A DNA stretch of 64,000 nt, taken from assembly GCF_019703515.2 (NCBI RefSeq), contig NC_059385.1, positions 35,356,501-35,420,500 on the forward strand, written 5' to 3'. Position numbers and translations under genes: made by a program. The stretch comes from Myxocyprinus asiaticus. Its lineage: Eukaryota; Chordata; Actinopteri; Cypriniformes; Catostomidae. The notes under the pieces were generated by a model. That model was given only the letters and a program-made list of their open reading frames with translations, was not told the origin of the DNA and ran no database searches. Shown here in pieces: positions 34,201 to 45,659 of this stretch (position 1 is its first letter; the number at the start of each line of letters is the position of its first letter).

Positions 34201-36246
34201 AGTAATGCTACTTATGCACGGTTTTTATTTCATAATTTTATATTCTTCATCTCCTCAATAGAAATACAGCACTGTAGTTTTTAAATGCCAAAGAATCACA
34301 GTTGACAGTATTCAAAATGATAAAATGACTACAGCTCTCTTAATACCCCAGGGGTGGTTTATGTGAAGATTACAACAAGCTTCTGTGATAAACAAACATA
34401 CATGATGCAGGTAAATGATTGTAACTTGAAGGTGAAGTATATAATTTCCAGATGTTAAAATGGTAGTTTGACTTCCTGAGTTAACGCTGTGGGGGGAATT
34501 CATAGAATGAATTGTGCCCGGTAAAAGTGCAGTTTTTTTCACACGCTGTCTGCGCAAGTTGAGCACTCAATCCACTAAAGGTATTACGCAGATCAGCCAA
34601 CAGTGCAAACGTGCCCGTGAAATCTGTGCTGAACACAATTTGCAGGGCCGATTCTGAGCATTATATAGTGGAGGATACAGCAGACCGCCGCGATCTGGCA
34701 CCTTCTGCTGGGACTGTACAGCATCACTCCACTACTGTCATCCAGACTCCTCATCACTTTAACATGCTGAAAGTGTGCTTGACTACACCACACATCTGAA
34801 TGTACTGTATGCCGTGTAACTTTTGCCATCTGTATTAAATGCCAATGCTCTTCTCAATAACCTGATAATTATTTGATGAATTACTCCTGCCAAGATTGAT
34901 AGAAAAAGTACACAAACAGTGTATAGGCAGTTATAGCATGATCTTCATTGCGCTGGACAAAATAAAAACTGCACTTTATTCATCTTTGTGAAGAAAGCTC
35001 AATCTATAATGAGCCTAATTTACACAGAGAGGAGGCATTTTGCGCTGCAGTGACAATGACTTAATTTAAATTCTTAAGATGCAGTGCTATAGTAGCACCG
35101 ATTGTGCCTGTTTAAGCTGATTGAGTGTGGTTAGTGAATAAGGCTTAAGTTAGGGGTTTGTTCAGTTCAGTAAAACTAATCATGAGCTACAGTAATAGTG
35201 ATACTTGTCTTATAACACCACTAATAAAAAAATACACACATCTGTGATATTCAGCACAAGCATCTCTAATCTTTCAATGCTGAAAATTTTAGATGCTGAA
35301 AAAATAAGGAACTTGTAAATTACTGGATCTCAGAAGTGAGTGTGAGAGAGAAATGTAATAACATCAGTCAAACGTGAGTGTCTCAGGGCTCATTATGCAT
35401 GATTTATCTTTGACTGACCTTTGAAGCTTTGATGAAAGCTTTTCCTGCACTCGTGGTATCTGCGTCTGCAGATGATCTAGTTAAGAAGTTTAGCAGTCAG
35501 TATCTCCTGCAGTAGAAGAGCAGGTTTCCTCAAGCATTCCCAGAAGAACTCCCGCTGGAGAAACACTTGAGCTTCTCACACAGGAAGACTCTGTGGACTA
35601 AATGATGAGAACATTAAGACTATCCTGCTGCCCACAGCACACTGTGTGAAGTAATAGCTGATGCAGTGATCTGCAGGGAAAGCTTGAACAAGCAGACATG
35701 GATAACTTACCAATGTTCTTCATCAATCAGTGAAGCTTTTGTCCCTTCTGGAAATATCAGGACCTATTCAGATCATCTGTGATATGAGTCAACATTTTTG
35801 TCTGATGACCCTGCCATAGATGAGGACTATAGAAAATATATTCCTTTAAGAGGGAGCGTAACAAGTATTAGACATTTTCATAGCCTATTTTCACAAAATT
35901 CACCAAGGGATGTGGCAAAACTGTCTGAAGAGATGTGACAAATAAAAAAGTAGGAAAAGCTACAATATCTTCTTGTTATAGGGTGACAACACATCCTTTT
36001 TTTGCCTGACATCCTCTTTTCGGACCTTAAAGTCAGACCGGGAATTCTAAATTGCCTGAAATGCCTGTTTTTGTATTGACATGCTCTCTATAGTCATAGA
36101 TAAGTGACATAATGTCATGTCATTCTTATGTTTTCCCCCCAAGAAATTTTATTTTGAAAGTTTTGTAATCATTGTCATGTTTGTTTTCATGGTTTCCCTC
36201 CTGATTGTATCCGAGGTGTTCCTCGTCTTGTTAGCCCATGTGTGTA
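31171..36246. other. CHSY3 intron 2 stretch, mostly unannotated
   Basis: Starts in a (TG)n(TA)n run (31171-31201). 32938-33010 (ttagggatgtcaaa... aattaattgcaattaattgc) looks like an eroded hAT-type end. 33085-33145 is TA-rich. 35960-36240 resembles the 3' region of a retroelement and continues after the hAT element at 39134. The rest is plain intron to the eye. Confidence 0.45.
33427..33744 (-). other. Unidentified open frame with a hydrophobic segment (105 codons)
   Basis: The open frame from ATG 33744 encodes a short hydrophilic N-terminus, one hydrophobic helix (STVVVICLYSVFFVYAHAL) and a tail with several Asn-X-Ser/Thr sites (NETS, NDTF, NVTE). No family was recognised, and no splice sites or promoter are evident. 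It could be a chance frame, a TE-encoded membrane protein remnant or a small exon. It lies antisense inside the CHSY3 intron. Confidence 0.2.
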
Positions 36247-36248
36247 TA

Positions 36249-37829
36249 CAGGTGCATCTCAATAAATTAGAATGTCGTGGAAAAGTTCATTTATTTCAGT
36301 AATTCAACTCAAATTGTGAAACTTGTGTATTAAATAAATTCAATGCACACAGACTGAAGTAGTTTAAGTCTTTGGTTCTTTTAATTGTGATGATTTTGGC
36401 TCACATTTAACAAAAACCCACCAATTCACTATCTCAAAAAATTAGAATATGGTGACATGCCAATCAGCTAATCAACTCAAAACACCTGCAAAGGTTTCCT
36501 GAGCCTTCAAAATGGTCTCTCAGTTTGGTTCACTAGGCTACACAATCATGGGGAAGACTGCTGATCTGACAGTTGTCCAGAAGATAATCATTGACACCCT
36601 TCACAAGGAGGGTAAGCCACAAACATTCATTGCCAAAGAAGCTGGCTGTTCACAGAGTGCTGTATCCAAGCATGTTAACAGAAAGTTGAGTGGAAGGAAA
36701 AAGTGTGGAAGAAAAAGATGCACAACCGACCGAGAGAACCGCAGCCTTATGATTGTCAAGCAAAATCGATTCAAGAATTTGGGTGAACTTCACAAGGAAT
36801 GGACTGAGGCTGGGGTCAAGGCATCAAGAGCCACCACACACAGACGTGTCAAGGAATTTGGCTACAGTTGTCGTATTCCTCTTGTTATGCCACTCCTGAA
36901 CCACAGACAACGTCAGAGGCGTCTTACCTGGGCTAAGGAGAAGAAGAACTGGACTGTTGCCCAGTGGTCCAAAGTCCTCTTTTCAGATGAGAGCAAGTTT
37001 TGTATTTCATTTGGAAACCAAGGTCCTAGAGTCTGGAGGAAGGGTGGAGAAGCTCATAGCCCAAGTTGCTTGAAGTCCAGTGTTAAGTTTCCACAGTCTG
37101 TGATGATTTGGGGTGCAATGTCATCTGCTGGTGTTGGTCCATTGTGTTTTTTGAAAACCAAAGTCACTGCACCCGTTTACCAAGAAATTTTGGAGCACTT
37201 CATGCTTCCTTCTGCTGACCAGCTTTTTAAAGATGCTGATTTCATTTTCCAGCAGGATTTGGCACCTGCCCACACTGCCAAAAGCACCAAAAGTTGGTTA
37301 AATGACCATGGTGTTGGTGTGCTTGACTGGCCAGCAAACTCACCAGACCTGAACCCCATAGAGAATCTATGGGGTATTGTCAAGAGGAAAATGAGAAACA
37401 AGAGACCAAAAAATGCAGATGAGCTGAAGGCCACTGTCAAAGAAACCTGGGCTTCCATACCACCTCAGCAGTGCCACAAACTGATCACCTCAATGCCACG
37501 CGAAATTGAGGCAGTAATTAAAGCAAAAGGAGCCCCTACCAAGTATTGAGTACATATACAGTAAATGAACATAATTTCCAGAAGGCCAACAATTCACTAA
37601 AAATGTTTTTTTTATTGGTCTTATGATGTATTCTAATTTTTTGAGGTAGTGAATTGGTGGGTTTTTGTTAAATGTGAGCCAAAATCATCACAATTAAAAG
37701 AACCAAAGACTTAAACTACTTCAGTCTGTGTGCATTGAATTTATTTAATACACGAGTTTCACAATTTGAGTTGAATTACTGAAATAAATGAACTTTTCCA
37801 CGACATTCTAATTTATTGAGATGCACCTG
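36249..37829 (+). mobile_element. Tc1-like transposon, caggtgcatctc family, copy 3 (intact)
   Basis: Ends caggtgcatctcaataaatt at 36249 and its inverted repeat at 37829, TA at 36247-36248 and 37830-37831. 1581 bp with long (about 200 bp) terminal repeats on both sides and an uninterrupted transposase. It sits at the left edge of a hAT-type element. Confidence 0.95.
36512..37549 (+). CDS. Tc1-like transposase (uninterrupted, DD34E)
   Basis: A 345-aa frame with start and stop; a second ATG at 36548 (MGKTADLTVVQK) is the more usual Tc1 start and would give 333 aa. Paired-like helix-turn-helix DNA-binding domain at about 15-130, with the nuclear-localisation-like KLSGRKKCGRKR at about 59-70. Catalytic core: Asp159 (LFSDESKF), Asp249 (FQQDLAPAHTAK), Glu284 ([11 protein letters not shown]), 34 residues between the last two. 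All motifs are unbroken, so it may be a recently active copy. Cut-and-paste transposition at TA, acting in the nucleus. One codon shorter in the NRSLMIVKQ region than copies 1 and 2 (LMRIVKQ). Confidence 0.93.
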   Translation: MVSQFGSLGYTIMGKTADLTVVQKIIIDTLHKEGKPQTFIAKEAGCSQSAVSKHVNRKLSGRKKCGRKRCTTDRENRSLMIVKQNRFKNLGELHKEWTEAGVKASRATTHRRVKEFGYSCRIPLVMPLLNHRQRQRRLTWAKEKKNWTVAQWSKVLFSDESKFCISFGNQGPRVWRKGGEAHSPSCLKSSVKFPQSVMIWGAMSSAGVGPLCFLKTKVTAPVYQEILEHFMLPSADQLFKDADFIFQQDLAPAHTAKSTKSWLNDHGVGVLDWPANSPDLNPIENLWGIVKRKMRNKRPKNADELKATVKETWASIPPQQCHKLITSMPREIEAVIKAKGAPTKY

Positions 37830-37834
37830 TATAT

Positions 37835-39133
37835 TAGGACGTTAAAACGGAAGTTTTGTAACCGACTAGTTGACTTGTCTAAAGAGAAACCAACCTTCAG
37901 AAAACAGTAAAAAAGAAAAAAAAGAAAAATGTTTTTATGCGACCCATTTAAAATACTTAATCTATTCCGGATCCAATGCTAAATTCCACTGAGAAGGGTC
38001 ATTTATCTGAGACGTGCTCGCCTTGAATTATGATCATTGTACATCTAAATATAGACCATGACACGCATTCACTGAATCAATGTTAGTGAATATTTAATAG
38101 ACATATTTATTGAAAACAATTGAATGAATAGTGCAGGATCAATGGAACAACCCTAAAAGCCTGTTCTAAATGGAAATCAACAAATAAAAGTTACTTACCA
38201 TATTAAAACAGTCAGGACATTCTTGAAAATAATTAACAGGTAGACTAAGCCAAGTCTATGAGAGAGAAAAAAATAAGCTGAAAAGTTGCGCGTATTTCAC
38301 GACGTGCAGTCGTGCATTAGCCATTGATCTAATATGACAGCTGTTCGGTAAAGAACCTTAACCAATAACAGAGGAAAAAAAAAAATAGCTATAGGATAGA
38401 AAAAATAGGCCTTTGATGTAGCCTGCAATAAACTTAATGTATTCTAAACATGACGTGCACACAGAATCAAAGACGGCAGTCGGCACCTCGTTGAAAATAG
38501 CCTTCTTAATCAGCAGATTAAAAAAATTGCATACCTAGTCTAAAACAGTTATTTTCTAGGCTACTCAAAAGCATACATTTTTTGATGAGTAAAATTAACC
38601 TGTCGACATGGTCCGGTGAAAGACGGGACTTGACTCACCTGATGCGGCCATCCTGCGCTTAAAAAAGCCTGCTCGGCGGAAAAATAACGTACAAGCATGC
38701 ACAGATTTAAAGACAACTCAAATGTGAAAACATCCATAGGGACTTTCAAACATTTGGAAAGCCGATTCCCGCACCACCTAAGTGATTCATAACTACTTTG
38801 CCGAGTTTGCTTGTCTAGTGAGAGGACATTTTCCTGCGCGCGCCGCAAGAGAGAGGGAAGACGCACGCGCAGCCTGAGGTAAAATGAAACTTTATATCTG
38901 CTCCAGATATCCTCTTTTTTTCTTTTTTTTTTAATAATATTTGTATTATTCTATTTAAAATGTAACATTAATATGACAGTAATTTAAGTGCATCCTCTGT
39001 AAAAATATAAAGCCAAATGTAAATGTGTAAAAATTATTATCAGTTTAATGGGGGGAAATATTAACCGACTAGTAATTCCAGTGTCAACTAGCAGCATCAG
39101 AACCGTTTAGTCGACTAGTCTCACACATCCCTA
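37835..39133. mobile_element. hAT-type non-autonomous element, copy 1
   Basis: Nearly co-linear with 48256-49585 over about 1.25 kb. The right end is gtcgactagtctcacacatccc followed by ta and then gtgtatat. Allowing for the Tc1, a gtgtatat-like 8-bp duplication precedes the left end. The left terminal repeat is shortened to tagg followed directly by acgttaaaacgg, against the longer tagggatgtgcg of copy 2. Contains a conserved 101-codon minus-strand frame (38561-38866). No DDE/hAT dimerisation domain seen. Confidence 0.75.
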
Positions 39134-39141
39134 GTGTATAT

Positions 39142-39670
39142 ACCCTCTTGTTCATTGTTCCTGTGTTGGTTCTTGTTTGTATGTAGTGCGTAATTAGCCA
39201 GCATACTGCTGTAGATTTTTGTTACCTTCGAATATTTTCCTTCATTATATCCCCTTCTTTTTTTCATAAAGTCTTCCAAGCCTCTGCCAGTTCCGTCCTG
39301 GCCTCCTGATCCTCCATTTCCATCCTGGTATCCTGAGTCTCAGCAAGTTCTGCCCTGGCCTATGGATATTCCACCAACTCCGCCCAGGCCTCCGGACAGT
39401 CCACCAACTCCGCCTTGGCCTCTGGACAATCCGTCAGCTCCGCCCTGGGCTTTCTCTGTCTGTGCATCTGCTGCGTGTGTGTAAATAGAGAGAGAGAGAG
39501 AGAGCAAGTCACCGTGAGAAAAAAGCACTTTTAAATTAAGTAATTTCCACAAAAGTAACTCCGAATAGACACTTTGATGTTCGCAATACATATGTCGAAA
39601 GTGTCTGTATCTTACCTCAGTTTCATTGGACATGTTTACATTCAGCTTATCTGTTCACCACTTAAGTTAC
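39142..39670. repeat. Retroelement-like fragment with a 30-bp proline-coding minisatellite
   Basis: 39350-39445 repeats ccaccaactccgcccaggcctccggacag-type units of 30 bp (about three), and 39285-39345 holds weaker relatives. On the plus strand they read PPTPPRPPDS-like. Sequence at 36120-36246 and 39134-39270 appears continuous once the hAT and Tc1 are removed. A GA run follows at 39487-39503. Likely part of an old retroelement, not a host exon. Confidence 0.5.
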
Positions 39671-39679
39671 TTAGAGCTA

Positions 39680-40800
39680 CACTGGCGGCCAAAAGTTCAG
39701 AATAATGTACAGATTTTGCTCTTATGGAAAGAAATTGGTACTTTTATTCACCAAAGTGGCATTCAACTGATCACAATATATAGTCAGGACATTAATAACG
39801 TGAAAAATTACTATTACAATGTAAAAAAAAAAAAAAACTTAAACTACTTCAAAGAGTTCTGATCAAAAAAATCCTCCACGTGCAGCAATGAAAGCTTTGC
39901 AGATCCTTGGCATTCTAGCTGTCAGTTTGTCCAGATACTCAGGTGACCCCACGCTTCTTGTAGCACTTGCCATAGATGTGGCTGTCTTGTCTGGCACTTC
40001 TCACACACCTTACAGTCTAGCTGATCCCACAAAAGCTCAATGGGGTTAAGATCCATAACACACTTTTCCAATTTTCTGTTGTCCAGTGTCTGTGTTTCTT
40101 TGCCCACTCTAATCTTTTCTTTTTGTTTTTCTGTTTCAAAACTGCACCCCTGAGTCTTCTCTTTGCTGTTGTACATGAAACTGGTGTTGAGCGGGTAGAA
40201 TTCAATGAAGCTGTCAGCTGAGGACATGTGAGGTGTCTATTTCTCAAACTAGAGACTCTGATGTACTTATCCTCTTGTTTAGTTGTACATCTGGGCTTCC
40301 ACATCTCTTTCTGTCCTTGTTAGAGCCAGTTGCCATTTGTCTTTGAAGACTGTAGTGTACACCTTTGTATGAAATCTTCAATTTCAAGCATTGTATAGCC
40401 TTCATTCCTCAAAACTATGATTGACTGACGAGTTTCTAGAGAAAGCTGTTTCTTCTTTGCCATTTTTGACAAATGACATTTTCCTTAAGACATGCCAGTC
40501 TATTGCATACTGTGGCAACTCAAAAACAAAGCAATGTTAAGCTTCATTTAACAAACCAAATAGCTTTCAACTGTGTTTGATATAATGGCAAGTGATTTTC
40601 TAGTACCAAATTAGCAAATTTGCATGTTCACTCAAGGATAAGGTGTTGGAGTGATGGCTGCTGGAAATGGGTCCTGTCTAGATTTGATCAAAAATGACTT
40701 TTTTTTTCAAATAGTGATGGTGCTGTTTTTTACATCAGTAATGTCCTGACTATACTTTGTGATCAGTTGAATGCCACTTTGGTGAATTAAAGTACTAATG
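39680..40800 (-). mobile_element. Tc1-like transposon with cactggcggccaaaag end, internally deleted
   Basis: The left end cactggcggccaaaagttca follows TA at 39678-39679. The block ttcaccaaagtggcattcaa (about 39737) recurs inverted at about 40770 (gaatgccactttggtgaa), marking the right terminal repeat, whose outermost part is eroded. Encodes a truncated transposase on the minus strand. Confidence 0.8.
39922..40463 (-). pseudogene. Tc1-like transposase with catalytic core deleted
   Basis: Starts MAKKKQLSLETRQSIIVLRN at 40463. The DNA-binding half includes WKPRCTTKQEDKYIRVSSLR and TAKRRLRG. The frame then runs LEWAKKHRHWTTENWKSVLW and joins directly to DLNPIELLWDQLDCKV. The segment with the first and second catalytic Asp is missing, so only the Glu motif remains. 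A frameshift accompanies the junction region. A deletion derivative that could only move with help from another copy. Confidence 0.85.
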
Positions 40801-43219
40801 TACTTTATGATGTAGATATACTCGCTCAGGCTTTCAAGAAGCAGAAAAATTTCCAGACTCTAAAAAAAATAGTTACACGCTTAGGAAGTTGCGTTGTAAA
40901 GCTTTACAAGTAGATTTCAGATATACAAGTGGTGGTTGACAAGCACTTCGCTCCCTTGCTTTTGCATTTTAATCCCTAATTTTCATATCAGAAGTTCAGC
41001 ATAGTGCTCAAAACGACCTAATTTGGCACCCACACCACAACCAGAGACTTTTGGGACTGAAATATTACTACAAAAAGGGAATTTTCTGTGAAAGCAGTCT
41101 ACCAGCCTCCTACTACCGGCAGTTTACATTCCTGAAAAGGGACAACACAGACAGGTGAGAAAGAGAATGCCTCCTTTTAAATCAAACTCCACTTGCTGCA
41201 CAAACTGCCATAGACCTCTACAAAAGATTGCCGTTCTTGAAACAAAATTACTTGCAGTACTGCCACCCTTGACGGAACACACAGGAGAGTGTCACCGTGG
41301 ACCCCCTCAGCCTACAGTCGATGAGTCCTGTGAATCTAACGTTCCTTGACAGGCTATACTGAGCTTAGAAAAACCAGTAGAACAGGTGGCAAAAGCGACT
41401 GAAAATGAAAGCAAAAACCAATGGCACTCCAGATATAACTTGACTAACCAATACTGGTATTCTTCTACCCCTGATACATCTTGAAAATAGATTTGAATCA
41501 TTGAACACCCCAAATGTGATACGGCATAGATCACATCAACCAGAAGCTAACATGGGAGCTGGCAGGAGCTCAAGGTCGAGCAGGCAGTGGCATTCGGCTG
41601 ACACCACAGCTGAGTGCTGCCATCCTCGAGCAATGATTTATGAGGTAAAAATTGAACTTCTGAACATTCTGAACCATAAGACTGTGAATCGGTTATTATA
41701 CATGTGAGGAAACATGATATTCGGAAAGAGCAGTCAGAATTACTTAAGAGGGATTTCAATTAACTCTTTGAAACACTTGGGAGATTGAAAGTTCAGTCAT
41801 TCATAAGTGGACCGCTCCCAGCCCAAGGAACAGATGTTTTCTTGGTTGCTAAGTCTTAACACTTGGCTGCACAAAACCTGCAACATTAGAAGGCTGAACT
41901 ACATTGATAACTTCAATCTTTTCTGGAGTCAAAAAGAACTGTTTAAATCAGATGGCCTCCACCCAAAAGACATGGTGCAAAATTGCTAAAAGACAAATTC
42001 TCCCTCCTTCATCCATCTGCAGCGTGCAAAAATCCACTCAACCTGGATGGCACACAAACACCACCACAGTGTCTGGATGACCTCAGGATCGCTTTTCAGC
42101 ACCTGGATGGACATTTGATCGACAAATCCCACAAAAACACAGTGCAGCCAGAACATTCACTGCTCAGGGACACAGAGCCTACTACACTCAGACTGTGATG
42201 ACATAGAACTGCTCCAAGATACAGGACCTAAGGACGAATTCCTGGAAAAAAGCCAAGGGAGCCAAAATAACATACTTCAGCCTCCAGAAACACCAGAGCC
42301 ACAGCCTCTCTCACCACACACTTTCTCCCTCTCATCAACATCCCCACTTCTGTGCTTCTCTGAGAAAATGAAAGAACTAGTGTATGCTGGAAGAAAGCTC
42401 TCCCACTCCATTGCTGCGAGCCCCCAGATACCAACCAAAAAATGGCAAGCCCCTCTACCACCAAAGCCTGCACCCTCCCCCTCCCTCAGAGAGAGAGCTC
42501 TCTGGCCACTGCCACAACACCAGGGCACACATCGTCCTTCTGCTTTCGGTAAACAACAAACAACTGATAACAGCTCTCGGTGATATGTGTCGGGTCCCCG
42601 CTACGGTAGCAGCAACACTCACAAATGTTTACAGAACAAGCGAGAACCCACTGTGCCAGTAGTTTTTTCTATATCTGTTATGTTAAATGTTAGGAAGACT
42701 AAGGCCTTCTCAAGGCGGATGGCAAACCTATCTAATCTGTTGCCTATTAGACGTCAATCTGAGAGTGCTGTGAGGTCAAAAACAGATACTGTCAAGTTAG
42801 CACTCTAAAACATCCACTCACTAAAGAACAAGTCATTTTTAGTCAATGACCTCATCACCACAAACAACCTGGACTTTGTTTCTAAATGAAACTTGGTTAG
42901 ATAACAGCTGCAGTGCAACAGTCCTCAATTAATCAGCCCCTCCAAACTTTACTTTGAGTGTCTGCAGAGCTGTCAGGAGAGGTGGAGGATTAGCTGTAAT
43001 ATTTAAAGATGTCTTTTAATGCAAGCGTCACTTGCTGATTACTTGACCTTTGAATATCTAAGTATTGTAGTAAAAGGTGCTCCACGCATTCTAATTATAA
43101 TTATTTATAGGCCTCCAAAATACTCTCCTGGCTTTGTTGATGATTTTACAGAACCGTTATCAACAGCTTCCTCTGAATTTGACTGTTTGGTTATTGCTGG
43201 GGATTTGAACATTCATACA

Positions 43220-44582
43220 CAGTGCATCCGGAAAGTATTCACAGCGCTTCACTTTTTCCACATTTTGTTATGTTTCAGCCTTATTCCAAAATGGATTAAA
43301 TTAATTATTTTCCTCAATTTTACAAACCATACCCCATAATGACAACATGAAAAGTTTGTTTGAAATCTTTGCAAATTTATTAAAAATGAAAAGAAAAACA
43401 AATCACATGTACATAAGTATTCACAGCCTTTGCTCAATACTTTGTTGAAGCACCTTTGGCACCAATTACAGCCTCAAGTCTTTGAGTATGATGCTACAAT
43501 CTTGGCACACCTATTTTTGGGCAGTTTCTCCCATTCTTCTTTGCAGGACCTCTCAAGCTCCATCAGGTTGGATGGGGAGTGTCGGTACACAGCCATTTTC
43601 AGATCTCTCCAGAGATGTTCAATCGGGTTCAAGTCTGGGCTCTGGCTGGGCCACTCAAGGACATTCACAGAGTTGTCCTGGAGCCACTCCTTTGTTATCT
43701 TGGCTGTGTGCTTGGGGTCGTTGTCCTGTTGGAAGATGAACCTTCGCCCCAGTCTGAGGTCCAGAGTGCTCTGGAGCAGGTTTTCAACAAGGATGTCTCT
43801 GTACATTGCTGCATTCATCTTTCCCTCGATCCTGAGTCTCCCAGTTCCTGCTGCTGAAAAACATCTCCACAGCATGATGCTGCCACCATCATGCTTCACT
43901 GTAGGGATGGTATTGGCCAGGTGATGAGCAGTGCCTGGTTTCCTCCAGACATGACGCTTGCCATTCAGGCCAAAGAGTTCAATCTTTGTTTCTCATGGGC
44001 TGAGAGTCCTTCAGGTGCCTTTTGGCAAACTCCAGGTGGGCTGGCATGTGCCTTTTACTGAGGAGTGGCTTCCGTCTGGCCACTCTACCATACAGGTCTG
44101 ATTGGTGGAGTGCTGCAGAGATGTTTGTTCTTCTGGAAGGTTCTCCTCTCTCCACAGAGAAACGCTGGAGCTCTGTCAGAGTGACCATCGGGTTCTTGTT
44201 CACCTCCCTGACTAAGGACCTTCTCCCCCGATCGCTCAGTTTGGCCAGGCGGCCAGCTCTAGGAAGAGTCCTGGTGGTTCCAAACTTCCATTTACAGATG
44301 ATGGAGTCCACTGTGCTCATTGGGACCTTCAATGCTGCAGAAATGTTTCTGTACCCTTCCCCAGATCTGTGCCTCGATACAATCCTGTCTCGGATTTTTT
44401 TTTTTTTTTTTTTTTTTATAAATTTGCAAAGATTTCAAACAAACTTCTTTCACGTTGTCATTATGGGGTATTGTTTGTAGAATTTTGAGGAAAATAATGA
44501 ATTTAATCCATTTTGGAATAAGGCTGTAACATAACAAAATGTGGAAAAAGTGAAGTGCTGTGAATACTTTCCGGATGCACTG
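43220..44582 (-). mobile_element. Tc1-like transposon with cagtgcatccggaaagtatt ends
   Basis: Left end cagtgcatccggaaagtatt at 43220; right end is its inverted repeat ending gcactg at 44582, then TA (44583-44584). The left duplication reads CA (43218-43219), one step from TA. It interrupts the LINE endonuclease frame between NIH and DNPEHN. Contains a T run of about 20 bases at 44397-44418. Confidence 0.92.
43474..44395 (-). pseudogene. Tc1-like transposase remnant
   Basis: Minus strand: 44332-43979 carries the DNA-binding half (PMSTVDSIICKWKFGTTRTL, RAGRLAKLSDRGRRSLVREV, VARRKPLLSKRH). 43899-43474 carries the catalytic half with [31 protein letters not shown] and [18 protein letters not shown]. 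Between them the frame shifts and the motif of the first catalytic Asp is not readable. Second Asp and Glu are intact with DD34E spacing. Not functional. Confidence 0.88.
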
Positions 44583-44688
44583 TAGATAATCCTGAACACA
44601 ACACTGCCAAAAGAACTCCTAACAGTTTTAAACATGTTTGATCTGACTCAGTATGTAGATGGACCCACACACAATCGTGGACACATTC

Positions 44689-45044
44689 GTTTTTTAAAAA
44701 AAATTTTTTTTTTATATCCCCTTTTCTCCCAATGTTGGAATGCCCAATTCCCACTACTTTAAGTCCTCGTGGTGGCGCGGTTACGTTCCTCAATCTGGGT
44801 GGCGGAGGACGAATCTCAGTTGCCTTCGCTTCTGAGACCATCAGTCCACGCATCTTATCACGTGGCTTGCTGTGCATGACACCACGGAGACTCCACATGT
44901 GGAGGCTCATGCTAAACTCTGCGATCCACGCACAACTTACCACGCACCCCATTGAGAGCGAGAACCACTAAACGTGACCACGAGGAGGTTACCCCATGTG
45001 ACTCTACCCTCCCTAACAAATGGGCCAATGTGGTTGCTTAGGAG
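44689..45044 (-). mobile_element. tRNA-derived SINE, 5'-truncated, 12-bp target duplication
   Basis: Same family and orientation as 28585-29034 (shared atccccttttctcccaat, gtggtggcgcggtta, attgagagcgagaaccac) but without the tRNA-like head. The direct repeat gtggacacattc flanks it at 44677-44688 and 45045-45056. It interrupts the LINE endonuclease frame. Confidence 0.92.
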
Positions 45045-45384
45045 GTGGACACATTCTTGATCTGCTCATTAGTAAAGGTCATTTCATCTACTATTGTTAA
45101 GGATGTCGCGGTATCTGACCATTTCTGTATTTTCTTTGAAATATTGATTTCTCCTGACACTGTCTCTGTCAAATAGAGGTTCATAAATGAGAATACTAGT
45201 GTGCAATTTATGAAGGATATAAATTTGACACGGAGTATATCCGCAGCCTGTGTTGATGTTCTCCTCTAACTTTAATTCAAAAGTTAAAAATGCTATTGAT
45301 GGCATTGCTCAAAGGTCAGGACGATTACTGGCAGGTGTGAAGCATCTTGGAGAAACCCAACAGCAGTGCAAAACGTAAAGAAAA

Positions 45385-45640
45385 TTCGTGCCCGACCGAT
45401 ATATCGGTCGGCCGATATTATCCTTTCATAATATATATGTATATTTTACAGATATGCGCCGATATGAAAACATTTTTTTTCAGAACATATAATGCAGAAA
45501 ACAATGCTTTAGAATTGGTGTCATAGCGTAGTTTGTCCAGCAGAGCACGCTCTGACTCCATTGTTTACAGAGCTGACTCTGAACTGACGGTGGTTCTGCA
45601 GACAAATTACAAAGGGAATTTTCCAACATGTTTTCACCTC
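45385..45640. mobile_element. DNA-element fragment with cgaccgatatatcggtcgg palindrome
   Basis: The palindrome ccgatatatcgg with flanking gccgatat at 45394-45420 is typical of the ends of a class of fish non-autonomous DNA elements. Only one end is recognisable. No coding sequence. Confidence 0.4.
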
Positions 45641-45659
45641 CGCCTGGTCACATGAATCT

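Larger units (their letters stand above)
41100..45365 (+). mobile_element. L2/CR1-type LINE (ORF1 esterase-like domain and ORF2 endonuclease), interrupted twice
   Basis: 41155-42198 keeps ORF1 pieces: a Cys-rich start (CCTNCHRPLQKIAVLETKLL) and the SGNH-esterase-like end (FSWLLSLNTWLHKTCNIRRL, YIDNFNLFWSQKELFKSDGL), typical of CR1/L2-group ORF1. 42810-43217 begins ORF2 (NIHSLKNKS-like, then RPPKYSPGFVDDF, VIAGDLNIH). The frame continues after the Tc1 at 44585 (DNPEHN, YVDGPTHNRGH) and after the SINE at 45057 to about 45360, with the SDH motif (VAVSDHFCIFF). The reverse transcriptase is absent. Stops and frameshifts are scattered through ORF1. Confidence 0.75.

Noticed and set aside
34600..34830. 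Open frames on both strands near 34.6-34.8 kb
   Set aside because: No recognisable family, no splice signals; may be an old LINE scrap, but I could not support it.
36512..37549. Domesticated transposase gene
   Set aside because: It still lies between matching TA-flanked terminal repeats, so it is part of a transposon copy.
39350..39445. CRISPR-like short regular repeats
   Set aside because: Vertebrate DNA; units are contiguous without spacers, a minisatellite.
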